Of a stretch of DNA of 64,000 nucleotides, positions 29,360 to 38,429 are shown one piece after another. The stretch's first letter is position 1. Every line of letters begins with the position of its first letter. The position numbers were made by a program, and so were the translations under genes. The notes below the pieces were generated by a model. The model had not been told where the DNA came from. It did no database searches and worked only from the letters and a program-made list of their open reading frames with translations. This DNA is from CALCMJ01 sp964475415 (lineage in GTDB: Bacteria > Bacteroidota > Bacteroidia > Chitinophagales > Saprospiraceae). Location: positions 124,001-188,000 of the forward strand of contig CAYYWZ010000001.1 in NCBI GenBank assembly GCA_964475415.1, given 5' to 3'.

Positions 29360-29755
29360 TTATTGAATGAAAAAATCGTTTTCTGATAGTTTTATTTTGT
29401 ATTGCATTAGTAGTTTCATCGATATGGTTTTTTCCTTAAGTAGCCCGACCTTTTTTCCTTCGAATAACTCATCTACTGTAGCAAAAAATAATTCTACCCA
29501 TCTGTCAAAATGTATATCTTCCAGATTTTTCTTTTTATGTAATTCTATATGGCGTATCATCGGATTACCTCTAAAGGTAGCTGTATGAAAAAGTATAGAA
29601 TCCCAAAAGTCACAAATTACAGGTATATGCTTTTCCCATTGCATCTGTACAACCTCGGTAAAAAATACACCTATGATCTTATCCTTTGTAGCTAATTTGT
29701 AAAAGCTATTGACAAGTAACTCTATATCTTTTCGAGAACTTATATCTGGTTTCAT
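29360..29755 (-). CDS. Group III truncated hemoglobin
   Basis: Small heme protein of 131 residues that binds O2 or NO. Family hallmarks are present: FFTEVVQMQWEKHIPVICDF, the GNPMIRH motif with His69 and His73 as candidates for the proximal heme ligand, and HFDRWVELFFATVDELFEG. Group III members have been linked to nitrosative stress handling or to O2 chemistry under low oxygen. It begins 1 bp after the stop of the LytTR response-regulator gene, so the two are translationally coupled. This is an unusual regulator-globin pairing that suggests a shared redox or gas-related role. Confidence 0.92.
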   Translation of the reverse strand: MKPDISSRKDIELLVNSFYKLATKDKIIGVFFTEVVQMQWEKHIPVICDFWDSILFHTATFRGNPMIRHIELHKKKNLEDIHFDRWVELFFATVDELFEGKKVGLLKEKTISMKLLMQYKIKLSENDFFIQ

Positions 29756-29756
29756 A

Positions 29757-30500
29757 TTAGCTGTTTCTACCCTTGAGCAATAACTCCATTACCATAGGTT
29801 TTTTTCTGACGGAAACAGCAACATGTTCTCCGTTTTTGAGTAAGAGATATCCTCCCTCCGTTTTGACATACGATTGTATTTTCTGTATATTAACTAAGTG
29901 CGACTGGTGCACTCTGAGAAACATATCGCTAGGTAACATACGTTCAAAATCTTTGAGCGTTTTAGTTACCAATACCTTGGATCCATCATCGATAAAAAAT
30001 TGTGTATAATTATCCATAGAGCTACATCTTATGATATCATCTAAGGAGACTACCCTGATTTCCTCTTGTGTGTTTAGGGCAATTTCTTTTTTGACATTAT
30101 CGTCTCCGCTACGCTTAATTATTTGTTTTTGCTGGTCAGAAAGTTTAGGTTGAAGTTTAGCCTTGTTTACCGCTTCTAGTAATAATTCTGGATCTATAGG
30201 TTTCAGCAAATAATCTACAGCGGCGTACTGAAATGCTTTGATCGCATAATCCTCCGACGCTGTTGTAAAGATGACAGGAAATTCCGATGCATCTATTATA
30301 TCCAACAAATCAAAACCATCACCATCCCCCATCTGAACATCTAGAAAGAGTATATCCGGTTTAGTTTTTCTTAATAGTTTAGAACCTTCTATCACGCCAT
30401 CTGCCGTAGCAATCACTTCTATATCTGGACAGTAGTCTTCTAGATCTTGCTTAAGACTAGCAATAGCGAGGGGTAAGTCATCTATAATAATAGCTTGCAT
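29757..30500 (-). CDS. Orphan LytTR response regulator, coupled to truncated hemoglobin
   Basis: Response regulator with a receiver (1-120) and a LytTR DNA-binding domain (about 145-245). I start at ATG 30500 (MQAIIIDD), where the receiver fold begins; the longer reading from 30533 adds 11 residues with no homology value. The phosphoacceptor is Asp54 in ILFLDVQMGDGDGF, and the conserved Lys is in LLKPIDPELL. The LytTR part has DNYTQFFIDDGSKVLVTKTL and FLRVHQSHLVNIQ. No kinase gene is adjacent. It precedes the hemoglobin gene by 1 bp on the same strand. The target genes are unknown; no direct-repeat operator is visible upstream. Confidence 0.92.
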   Translation of the reverse strand: MQAIIIDDLPLAIASLKQDLEDYCPDIEVIATADGVIEGSKLLRKTKPDILFLDVQMGDGDGFDLLDIIDASEFPVIFTTASEDYAIKAFQYAAVDYLLKPIDPELLLEAVNKAKLQPKLSDQQKQIIKRSGDDNVKKEIALNTQEEIRVVSLDDIIRCSSMDNYTQFFIDDGSKVLVTKTLKDFERMLPSDMFLRVHQSHLVNIQKIQSYVKTEGGYLLLKNGEHVAVSVRKKPMVMELLLKGRNS

Positions 30501-30649
30501 GGTGTAAAGATAATTATTACTCGTAAGCATCAAAAAACCATAGGTTAATTATAAACAATACTCCAAAGAGTATACTTACTATAAGAACAGAAGAGTCGAA
30601 GTATAAACTGTACACCCCGACTCTCTAGTTTATCAATACACTTTACAAC

Positions 30650-31192
30650 TTAATTATTCTTAGATATAGCGCTTAGCTCTCTTTTCTTATAGTCTTGGAA
30701 AAAGTCCATCTGTGTTAGCTCATCTAGAGAGAGCTTTGTTTTCATCTTAAGTAGGAACATCTCTTTTTCACTATTTACGCTTACAAATATATTTTTTATC
30801 AAGTCTTCTCCTTCCATCTTTACCCATAGGTTGATATTTTCTTGCTCATCTCTGATTTTGATCAGTGGTTCGTATTGTTCATTATCTAGCGTATAGTTAA
30901 GCATAGTGTTATCCAGCTGAAAATCTTCTGGCTTATCTTCTGTTACAACTAATCTTAGTTTCTTTATTGCTTTAGAGAGTTGCCTTACCATCTCTCTTTC
31001 TTCTTTTTCCATACCTGTCGATGCCACTTTTGCACCTGTACGAACTATCCAGCCTGGAATGGTAAATGCCCATCCGTTTCCATGATCTCTTACATGTGAT
31101 ATAATTTTATCTGCATTTTTGTATTGTGCCTGTGTTTCACATATAGATAAGAACAAAAAGCATAAAGCAAGTAAGGTAGTTGATAGTCGCAT
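30650..31192 (-). CDS. DUF4252 family secreted protein
   Basis: Bacteroidota family DUF4252, usually exported and sometimes linked with ECF sigma-factor operons; function unknown. Residues 1-22 form a signal peptide ending in TQAQ. The mature protein has the family pattern: a helical start (ADKIISHVRDHGNGW), a central VRQLSKAIKKLRLVV, and late NLWVKMEGEDLIKNIFVSVN. It is 180 residues, normal length. It lies 149 bp upstream of the LytTR-hemoglobin pair on the same strand, so a shared transcript is possible but not shown. Confidence 0.85.
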   Translation of the reverse strand: MRLSTTLLALCFLFLSICETQAQYKNADKIISHVRDHGNGWAFTIPGWIVRTGAKVASTGMEKEEREMVRQLSKAIKKLRLVVTEDKPEDFQLDNTMLNYTLDNEQYEPLIKIRDEQENINLWVKMEGEDLIKNIFVSVNSEKEMFLLKMKTKLSLDELTQMDFFQDYKKRELSAISKNN

Positions 31193-31649
31193 TTTTATTT
31201 GTTTAGATTCAAATTAAATCAAAAACAGCTGATATACAAGAGCAGACGCTGACTTAAAGACAAATGTTACAGATTAATAGACAAAATCTTAGATGAATAG
31301 ATTATTCGGCACATATAATTGCCTTGTAATAAGTTTTTTCGATGAACGGTGAGATTTTTCCACGCTGGTCGAAATTGAGTGTGGAGTAAACATAATGATC
31401 CTTCTACTCACTTTGTTAGATCTGGATGATAATACAAATTATGAGCTGTAGTGCTATTAGGGTTATCTAATTCTAAAAGAATACACTAGAAGAGGCATTG
31501 TAATCCTTGATCTCACAATGTTAACTCTGCATGACAGAAGACCTTCGCCTTACATACTTACAAAATTGTCATCCAACTTCTTGATAAAGATCTTAATTTT
31601 GAATATACTTGCATAGGCAACTATTGCCAATGTAACTAAAATCAATGTT
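31193..31649. other. Intergenic interval of 457 bp between DUF4252 and hpd
   Basis: No coding sequence seen. The left end holds the upstream region of the DUF4252 gene, and the right end holds the likely hpd promoter. A loose inverted repeat TTTCGA/TCGAAA (about 31337-31374) is the only other structure, and it is weak. Confidence 0.5.
31580..31611 (+). promoter_or_regulatory. Probable hpd promoter
   Basis: CTTG (31580-31583), a 20-bp spacer, then TATACTTG (31604-31611), which matches TAnnTTTG in seven of eight positions. Transcription would start near 31616, about 34 nt before the ATG. Confidence 0.4.
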
Positions 31650-32783
31650 ATGAGTACCCTAACAAACGATATACCTAAGATATATAGCAAAGCCGAAGAT
31701 TTTATGCCTTTGCTAGGAACAGATTATATAGAGTTCTATGTAAGTAATGCTAAACAAGCGGCACACTATTATAAAACAGCTTTTGGATTTTCTTCCCTCG
31801 CTTACTCTGGCTTAGAAACTGGAAATAAAGAAACAGAGTCTTATGTCCTTGTACAAGATAAAATCAAATTTGTATTCTCTACACCGCTAAAGAGTGGCAC
31901 AGAAATAGGAAAACATATAGATAAACATGGTGATGGTGTAAGAGTAAATGCCCTATGGGTAGATGATGCAACTGCAGCATTCAACGAAGCCGTTTCTAGA
32001 GGCGCTAAACCGTTTTTACAACCTGAAGAACTTTCCGATGACGATGGAAAAGTCATAAGATCTGGAATTCATATCTATGGAGATACTGTGCACCTATTTG
32101 TAGAACGTAAAAACTATACTGGCGTTTTTCTCCCTGGTTATAGAAAATGGGAAACACATTATAATCCTAGTCCTACTGGACTAAAGTTTGTAGACCACAT
32201 GGTAGCAAATGTAGAGCTGGGAAGAATGAACCACTGGGTAGATTTTTATGATAACGTAATGGGATTTGCTCAGATTCTATCCTTCGATGACAAAGATATA
32301 TCTACAGAATATACTGCACTTATGAGTAAGGTAATGAGTAACGGAAATGGCAGGATAAAGTTTCCTATCAATGAACCTGCTGAGGGACTAAAGAAATCAC
32401 AGGTAGACGAGTATCTAGAATACTATGAAGGAGAAGGTGTACAACATATCGCAATGGCGACTGATAACATCATAAAGACAGTTACGGACCTGAAAAATAG
32501 AGGTGTAGAATTTCTAAACATCCCTTCTACCTATTATGATGAGTTAGAAGCTAGAGTAGGTAAAATAGATGAAGACATAGAACCTTTAAAAGATTTAGGT
32601 ATACTGGTAGATCGTGATGACGAGGGTTATCTCCTGCAGATTTTTACCAAGACTGTCAATCCGAGGCCTACTATGTTTTTTGAGATCATACAACGTAAGG
32701 GAGCAACCTCGTTTGGAAAAGGAAACTTCAAAGCACTCTTCGAAGCTATAGAGAGAGAACAAGAGCTAAGGGGCACACTCTAA
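31650..32783 (+). CDS. hpd: 4-Hydroxyphenylpyruvate dioxygenase
   Basis: Fe(II)-dependent enzyme that converts 4-hydroxyphenylpyruvate to homogentisate in tyrosine breakdown. Two vicinal-oxygen-chelate halves are visible (about 20-150 and 180-355). Iron ligands are His183 in FVDHMVANV, His266 in GVQHIAMAT and Glu345 in MFFEIIQRKG. The C-terminal GNFKALFEAIEREQ helix, which gates the active site, is intact. The 377 residues match the family. It stands alone: homogentisate dioxygenase and fumarylacetoacetase are not in the window. A terminator hairpin follows 20 bp after the stop. Confidence 0.96.
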   Translation: MSTLTNDIPKIYSKAEDFMPLLGTDYIEFYVSNAKQAAHYYKTAFGFSSLAYSGLETGNKETESYVLVQDKIKFVFSTPLKSGTEIGKHIDKHGDGVRVNALWVDDATAAFNEAVSRGAKPFLQPEELSDDDGKVIRSGIHIYGDTVHLFVERKNYTGVFLPGYRKWETHYNPSPTGLKFVDHMVANVELGRMNHWVDFYDNVMGFAQILSFDDKDISTEYTALMSKVMSNGNGRIKFPINEPAEGLKKSQVDEYLEYYEGEGVQHIAMATDNIIKTVTDLKNRGVEFLNIPSTYYDELEARVGKIDEDIEPLKDLGILVDRDDEGYLLQIFTKTVNPRPTMFFEIIQRKGATSFGKGNFKALFEAIEREQELRGTL

Positions 32784-32803
32784 GCTAGCTTCAAAAAATA
32801 TTT

Positions 32804-32841
32804 AATAGGACTATAGACGTACGGTTTGTAGTCCTATTTTT
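32804..32841. terminator. Intrinsic terminator, probably bidirectional
   Basis: AATAGGACTA (32804-32813) pairs with TAGTCCTATT (32829-32838), and TTTTT follows on the plus strand. Upstream A-rich sequence gives T-rich sequence on the minus strand, so it can also stop the convergent DUF4287 side. Confidence 0.8.
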
Positions 32842-32899
32842 GATAAAATATCTTATCATCTTAAATACAATAATGGTAAACATTACCTTTTCATTCATA

Positions 32900-33442
32900 T
32901 TATACAGATTTTTCATAAGCTTCCTTTATCCAGGATTTAAGCTCTTTATCAACTTCCTTAATATCAGATATTTTCACTCTATGCGTACACATAGTTCCGA
33001 AAGGTCCTGAATTTTCTAGTCGATCTGTAGTAGGTTTTCCTTTTAACTTAAATCCTAGATCTATCCGAGTTTTTGTAGCTGGTTTAATCAACAAAAATTG
33101 CCTCTTCCGAATAATACTAACGCTCCCTTTTTTAGGTGTATTAGTCACATCAGAACCTAGCTGCCTCACCATAGCCATCAGCTTTTTATAGATAGGCAAT
33201 AAACTTTCTTTACCCTTGTATTGATTCTGAACTAGATCTTCTGAAGATGTGCTTTCTTCTTTGGATAGACTTACTATGGTATTAGCAAAACCATGACTTA
33301 CACCGTACTCTGTTTTGAGAAATTTAACGCCTTCAGAGTGTTTAGCAAATGCCTTTTGTTCTAATATCTTTTTCCAGGCTGCTAGTGACTTACCTGTTTT
33401 TTCAGGCATATTATCGATCATTGTTTGTAGAGCCTTTTCCAT
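32900..33442 (-). CDS. DUF4287/DUF5655 domain protein
   Basis: Cytoplasmic protein of 180 residues with two recognised domains of unknown function. DUF4287 at the N-terminus (about 1-60) starts ALQTMIDNMPEKTGKSLAAW and includes KTEYGVSHGFANTIV. DUF5655 follows (about 75-178) with VSIIRKRQFLLIKPATKTRI and a final RVKISDIKEVDKELKSWIKE. Such proteins are widespread single genes and may act on nucleic acids, but this is not established. It is 97 bp... beyond the hpd terminator in convergent orientation, and has no operon partner. Confidence 0.88.
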   Translation of the reverse strand: MEKALQTMIDNMPEKTGKSLAAWKKILEQKAFAKHSEGVKFLKTEYGVSHGFANTIVSLSKEESTSSEDLVQNQYKGKESLLPIYKKLMAMVRQLGSDVTNTPKKGSVSIIRKRQFLLIKPATKTRIDLGFKLKGKPTTDRLENSGPFGTMCTHRVKISDIKEVDKELKSWIKEAYEKSV

Positions 33443-33669
33443 ATATAATAATTTTTTTGTAAGACTAATTTACACAATCTTAGTATTAGGGCTATGCCTA
33501 AAATAAAAAATCTCTGCTTAACTTTTCCGCACAGATAATGGTTTGTAATCCATTCAAGTAAATCGTACCTCACTTCCCCCAATGAATTATACCCCCATTG
33601 CTTTCCTATAGCAGTGCTCTTTAGAGTGGCGATGAAGTCGACATGGGAAGGAACCGATACAGCAAATGG

Positions 33670-34428
33670 TTAGCCCCTTAGTTTCTTTTCATCAGAACAA
33701 TAATAGATCCATATATTTTCTTCTAAGTATATGCCGTAGTTTTTTTCGACTATAATTTCTACTGGATTTAGTGCTCCTTCTGCTTGGTAGAAACCAGATT
33801 TTTCTATGGTAGATTGTACGACTGTTTTCCAGAAGGAAAGGTCTCCTGCTATTTCCATACTTCTAGGGCATACCTTTATAATCTTAGCTCCGCTATCGAG
33901 ATGGGTACGTATCCATGGATCATATATTTTATCATTCTCTCTTAGATGTAGATAGTCAGCCATCTTAATTTCAGGGTGCCGATTTTTAAAAGTAGGTCGA
34001 ATAGGGATAACAAAATATTGAAAGCTGCTAGTACTTACATGCTCCTTAAGCCTACTGATAATACGTTTGCTATATCCCTTTCCTTGATGTTCTTTAGGAA
34101 TAATAACCTGTAGACCACCAAGGCAATTAGGTTTTATTTGTTTATCGTAATCCGATATGCCTTTTCTGACCATCCAGTCCCATCCCTCATCAGGCAGTTG
34201 GTCTAAGTTTTTTTCCCAGGAAAAAGGTATCGTGTTGATAAATCCCAAAATATCATCGCTAGCATCTAGCATGAATACTTGCTGTTCTGGAAAATAATTT
34301 TCTATACGTTCCCAGTAATTTTTTATGATATCAGAATGCTGCGTAATAGCAGGAAATGCTGCTGCAATCGCTGATCTATATTGTAGGACTTGTGGCTCCT
34401 CTAATTCTGATAAGTGTAGAAATCTCAT
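33670..34428 (-). CDS. GNAT-family N-acetyltransferase
   Basis: Probable acyl-CoA-dependent N-acetyltransferase of 252 residues. The GNAT core lies around residues 45-170. The acetyl-CoA-binding motif A is seen as VIIPKEHQGKGYSKRIISRL (Q-x-x-G-x-G/S). The C-terminal third (about 170-250) is an extension with many aromatics. The substrate cannot be predicted. It starts at ATG 34428 and lies 111 bp downstream of the receptor pseudogene, separated by a small hairpin. Confidence 0.85.
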   Translation of the reverse strand: MRFLHLSELEEPQVLQYRSAIAAAFPAITQHSDIIKNYWERIENYFPEQQVFMLDASDDILGFINTIPFSWEKNLDQLPDEGWDWMVRKGISDYDKQIKPNCLGGLQVIIPKEHQGKGYSKRIISRLKEHVSTSSFQYFVIPIRPTFKNRHPEIKMADYLHLRENDKIYDPWIRTHLDSGAKIIKVCPRSMEIAGDLSFWKTVVQSTIEKSGFYQAEGALNPVEIIVEKNYGIYLEENIWIYYCSDEKKLRG

Positions 34429-34449
34429 TATAGATACTAAGGTAGTTCA

Positions 34450-34469
34450 TAGGCGAGCGTTCCCGCCTA
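34450..34469. other. Short GC-rich hairpin
   Basis: TAGGCG (34450-34455) pairs with CGCCTA (34464-34469) around an 8-nt loop. It sits just upstream of the GNAT start and downstream of the pseudogene. It lacks a T-run, so the function is uncertain. Confidence 0.4.
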
Positions 34470-34539
34470 AATTGTCCATTTTTTTATAAATATATTTTTT
34501 GCAATTCCGATCCAATTAAACGCTTAGATCATCAGGTTT

Positions 34540-35185
34540 CTATTTTCCTATTCTATCTTCTTCGTCTGATGTTGCCGTATTTCTGCTTCTAGCTCCTTTT
34601 ACTTTATCATTACCGAATCTGTAAGAGAAATTTAGTTTTACTCTTCTAGAATCATCTTTCTCATTAACATATAATCTTATGTCGTTATGCTCTACATTAA
34701 CTAGATCCGACAAGAACACCAGGAGATTTTTTCAGAATTTCTATAGCGTTATCGCCTACTGCAATAGAACTATTTTCCACATTTACAATTATTTTTTCTA
34801 CACTCATTTCTATAAATGGTCTCTGTGCAGTGACAACAACCTCATCAAGATTCATACCTGTAATAAGTAAGATAGGATCTAAGTTCTTTCTATTCTGCTT
34901 ACTATCTATTATAATAATTTCCGTCATATAATCAGCATAGCCCACCATACTCACTTGGATAAAGTAATTACTTTCCTGAAGGTCTTCTAGGGCAAACCTT
35001 CCTTGCTCATCAGAGTATTCTCCTTTTATAAAAGAAGAGTCCACAGAACTCATCAACAGTACATTTGCAAAGGGGAGTCCCAAATTATTTTCATCCAATA
35101 TCTCACCTTCTATAATATTGTTTTGAGAAAAGCTAAACAAAGAGAATGAGAAAATAAGAAGAAGAGCTATTGTTAGTTTTTTCAT
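34540..35185 (-). pseudogene. Collapsed TonB-dependent receptor (internal deletion)
   Basis: Remnant of an outer-membrane beta-barrel/TonB-receptor-like protein of about 750-800 residues. The N-terminal frame (34697-35185, 162 residues) has a signal peptide, a carboxypeptidase regulatory-like domain (EGEILDENNLGLPFANV) and the family connector KIIVNVENSSIAVGDNAIE then ILKKSPGVLV, and stops right after it. In the next frame, sharing 2 bp with that stop, 34540-34698 encodes the typical family C-terminus: NEKDDSRRVKLNFSYRFGN followed by KVKGARSRNTATSDEEDRIG and a stop. The plug and barrel, roughly 550-600 residues, are missing, and the junction is out of frame. I conclude that an old internal deletion destroyed the gene. 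Confidence 0.85.
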
Positions 35186-35397
35186 GTCTGGCGTTTGAAT
35201 TGATCTTTTTGAATTAAAATATATTAACCCAATTGCGAATAAGACGCCAACTCCTAAACTTATGTTACCGATAAAGATTCTCTTTACCGACTAATAGGAT
35301 CATTCTATGGATCAATGCTAAAATAAACCTGACTGAAAATAGGAATTGCTAAAATTTGTCAAAGTACTTATATCAAAGCAATAGACGTTCATAACAG

Positions 35398-35588
35398 CAC
35401 CGCGCTAGGGATAGTAGCGGTATAGATAGTAGGCTAGTGACTAGATAGCTAGGCGTAGTGACGGCTTACATAGGAAGACTAGCTACGTCTTACGAGGTAC
35501 GAGTAAGCTATCTGTTACTAGCGTACTAATCTGTAGTAGCGGATAGCCCGCCGTTCGTGTAGAGTCTGTGCGAGGGAGACGGAGCGCC
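35398..35588. repeat. Structured, GC-richer intergenic element
   Basis: About 190 bp with base composition and word use unlike its surroundings, rich in CTAG, GTAG and TAGCGG. TAGTAGCGG occurs near both ends (35412-35420 and 35533-35541). An extended inverted repeat links 35434-35450 (CTAGTGACTAGATAGCT) with 35506-35522 (AGCTATCTGTTACTAG), allowing one bulge. Inner hairpins include AAGAC/GTCTT and CTTAC/GTAAG. It abuts the uvrA stop codon. It is likely a REP-like mobile repeat or structured RNA, and may help end the uvrA transcript. Confidence 0.55.
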
Positions 35589-38429
35589 CTACAATTTTTC
35601 CTTGAGATACTTAGCTGTATGTGATCGTTTCTTTTTCACCAACCCTTCAGGGAGGCCCTGGTATAATAGCTCACCGCCGCCCTTGCCTCCATCCGGTCCT
35701 AGATCCACTACCCAGTCAGCAGACTTGACGATTTCCATATTGTGTTCCACGATAAGGACAGTATGGCCCTTCTCCACGAGTGCGTTCAGCGCCGTGAGCA
35801 GTTTGTTAATATCATGAAAGTGAAGTCCTGTTGTCGGCTCATCGAATATAAAAAATATATGCTCCGTATTTCTACTCTTGCCCAGATAGGAAGCGAGCTT
35901 TACACGCTGTGCCTCACCTCCAGAAAGTGTACTCGATGACTGTCCGAGCTTAACATATCCTAAACCTACATCTAGTAGAGGTAAGATTTTCTCATATACA
36001 TCTTTCTTATTTTCGAAAAAAGTGATCGCTTCCTCGATACTCAGATTCAGTACATCGTATATATTTTTTCCCTTGTATTCTACCTCTAGTACTTCATCCT
36101 TGAACCTGCGTCCCTTACAGTCTTCGCAGACCAGCTTCACATCGGCTAGAAACTGCATTTCTACTGTAATCTCTCCGTCTCCCTGACAGTTATCACATCT
36201 TCCCCCTTCGATATTAAAAGAAAAGTGCTTAGCCTGGAAGCCTTTGATCTTAGAGGCTTGCTGACTGGCAAATAGTTTCCGTATACTGTCGTATGCTTTG
36301 ACATAAGTTACAGGATTAGACCTAGATGATTTTCCTATAGGATTCTGGTTGATCAGTTCTATCTGTCTTATGAGTTCTATATCTCCTTCTAGGCTATCGT
36401 ATTTTCCTAGCTCTGATGTAAAGGCTTCTCCTAGATGTTTCTTTATAGCAGGATAGATAACATGCTTCACCAGCGAAGTTTTTCCTGAACCCGAGACACC
36501 TGTAACAACTGTAATCGCGTTAAGCGGAATCTGAACATCTATGTTCTGTAGATTATGTTGCCTTACATTTTTGAACCATATTTTGTTCCCAGATTTTCTT
36601 CTTCTCTTAGGTACTTCTATTTTTTTATCACCCTTCAGATAATCTTTGGTTAGACTTTCTGTCTTAGATTTCAGAAAGGCTTTTAGTGTGCCGCCGTACA
36701 CAAGTTCTCCTCCGTAGAGTCCAGCGCCCGGTCCTATGTCTATAATATAATCTGCATTTGTAATCACATCTTCTTCGTGTTCTATAACGATGACTGTGTT
36801 GTTAAGGTTCCTAAGTTCCTTGAGGACCGCTACTAACTTTTCTGTATCTTTAGGATGGAGTCCTATACTCGGTTCATCCAGAATATAAAGGGAGTTCGTC
36901 AGGTTGGAGCCCAGCGTACGTGTAAGGTTGATCCGTTGTGTTTCTCCTCCACTGAGTGTAGATGATATTCTGTTAAGACTAAGATAGGAAAGACCTACAT
37001 CTGTCATGGTTTTGATCCGCGCTCGTATCTCAGTGAGTATACGCTTAGCCACTTGTGCATCGTAGTCAGAAAGTTTTACCTTATCAAAATATGCTTGCAG
37101 TTCGTTGATCGGAAGTTCTACAAGTTGTGGGATATTTTTTTCTCCTACTCTTACATAAGAGGCTTCCTTACGTAGTCGACTACCCTTACAAGTAGGACAA
37201 CTTGTTCTACCTCTATACCGAGCAAGCATTACTCTATTCTGTATCTTATAGGTCTTCTTTTCTAGTGCTTCAAAATAATCATGTATACCATCAAAATAAC
37301 TATTGCCATCCCATAGCGTATCCATCTGCTCTTCGGTCAACTCAGATACTGGACGATGGATCGGAAAATCAAATTTGTCAGCATGAAGGATCATTTTCTG
37401 TAGCCACTTGCCTGACTTCTCTCCTTTCCAACAAGCAACGGCTCCCTGGTATACGGAGAGTCGGTCATTAGGAATCACCTTGTTAGGATCTATACCTAGT
37501 ACTCTTCCATAACCCTCGCATTGTGGACAGGCGCCGTAAGGATTGTTGTAGTTAAACAATTGGTGACTAGGTATAGGGAAGAGCATACCGTCTTGTTCGA
37601 ACCTATTGTTAAATCCCTTGAACTTATGATCGTTACCGTCTATAATACATTCTCCTCCACTTTCATAAAAGGCTACATTCAGGGAATCTGCTATTCTTTT
37701 TCTATTTTCTTCTTCTTCTGTTACAACAAACCTATCTATAAGGACAAGGACCTCTCTTTCTATGTCAATGACTTTCTTCTTGAGAAGTTTGTTTTTCGTT
37801 TCTACAAACTCTTCTATATATCCTAGTTCTTTTTTATATAAGATTCTAGAGTACCCTTTCTGTAAAAGTATTTCTAGTTCCTGCTTAAGGGTTCTTTCTG
37901 GATAACTTTTGTTAATAGGAATAAACAAACGAAGCTTAGCATCTATAGGTAGACCGAATACATAGTCTACTACATCTGTAACAGAGTCCTTAGTAACTAG
38001 TCTACCGCTTACAGGTGAATAAGTCTTCCCTATTCTACCGAACAATAATCTGAGATAATCATATATTTCTGTCAAAGAGCCTACGGTAGAACGTGCATTA
38101 CTCGTTGTAACTTTTTGCTCTACGGCTATAGCAGGACTGATCCCCTTAATAAAGTCTACCTCAGGTTTTTTCATCCTACTAAGGAATTGTCGTGCATAGG
38201 AGGAAAGACTTTCTACATATCTTCTCTGTCCTTCTGCATATAAGGTATCCATAATGAGAGAAGATTTTCCAGAACCACTAAGGCCTGTTACGACGATAAG
38301 TTTTTCCTTAGGTAGCTTGAGTTCTATGTCCTTAAGGTTATGTAACCTAGCTCCTTTGATGTGAATTTCGTCAATTATATTATTTTTTTTATTTGGTGCT
38401 ATTATAGGACTTGGCGCTTTGGATTTCAT
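35589..38429 (-). CDS. uvrA: UvrABC excinuclease subunit A
   Basis: DNA-damage recognition ATPase of nucleotide excision repair. It has two ABC-type ATPase halves. The first Walker A is GLSGSGKS (49-56), with signature LSGGETQR near 490. The second Walker A is GVSGSGKTS near 645, with signature LSGGEAQR near 833 and Walker B IFFIFDEPTTGLH. Zinc-binding CxxC pairs appear as CPQCEGYG, CPTCKGSR, CDNCQGDG and CEDCKGRR. The insertion and UvrB-interaction regions lie between about 120 and 290. The 946 residues match the family. It is a stand-alone gene; the structured element borders its 3' end. Confidence 0.98.
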   Translation of the reverse strand: MKSKAPSPIIAPNKKNNIIDEIHIKGARLHNLKDIELKLPKEKLIVVTGLSGSGKSSLIMDTLYAEGQRRYVESLSSYARQFLSRMKKPEVDFIKGISPAIAVEQKVTTSNARSTVGSLTEIYDYLRLLFGRIGKTYSPVSGRLVTKDSVTDVVDYVFGLPIDAKLRLFIPINKSYPERTLKQELEILLQKGYSRILYKKELGYIEEFVETKNKLLKKKVIDIEREVLVLIDRFVVTEEEENRKRIADSLNVAFYESGGECIIDGNDHKFKGFNNRFEQDGMLFPIPSHQLFNYNNPYGACPQCEGYGRVLGIDPNKVIPNDRLSVYQGAVACWKGEKSGKWLQKMILHADKFDFPIHRPVSELTEEQMDTLWDGNSYFDGIHDYFEALEKKTYKIQNRVMLARYRGRTSCPTCKGSRLRKEASYVRVGEKNIPQLVELPINELQAYFDKVKLSDYDAQVAKRILTEIRARIKTMTDVGLSYLSLNRISSTLSGGETQRINLTRTLGSNLTNSLYILDEPSIGLHPKDTEKLVAVLKELRNLNNTVIVIEHEEDVITNADYIIDIGPGAGLYGGELVYGGTLKAFLKSKTESLTKDYLKGDKKIEVPKRRRKSGNKIWFKNVRQHNLQNIDVQIPLNAITVVTGVSGSGKTSLVKHVIYPAIKKHLGEAFTSELGKYDSLEGDIELIRQIELINQNPIGKSSRSNPVTYVKAYDSIRKLFASQQASKIKGFQAKHFSFNIEGGRCDNCQGDGEITVEMQFLADVKLVCEDCKGRRFKDEVLEVEYKGKNIYDVLNLSIEEAITFFENKKDVYEKILPLLDVGLGYVKLGQSSSTLSGGEAQRVKLASYLGKSRNTEHIFFIFDEPTTGLHFHDINKLLTALNALVEKGHTVLIVEHNMEIVKSADWVVDLGPDGGKGGGELLYQGLPEGLVKKKRSHTAKYLKEKL

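Noticed and set aside
30501..30533. N-terminal extension of the orphan LytTR regulator
   Set aside because: The receiver fold starts at the later ATG (30500), and the extension has no homology value.
31337..31374. Loose TTTCGA/TCGAAA inverted repeat upstream of hpd
   Set aside because: Only six base pairs with a long loop; not distinguishable from chance in AT-rich DNA.
34679..34870. Plus-strand open frame over the receptor pseudogene
   Set aside because: It is antisense to the recognised receptor remnant and has no independent support.
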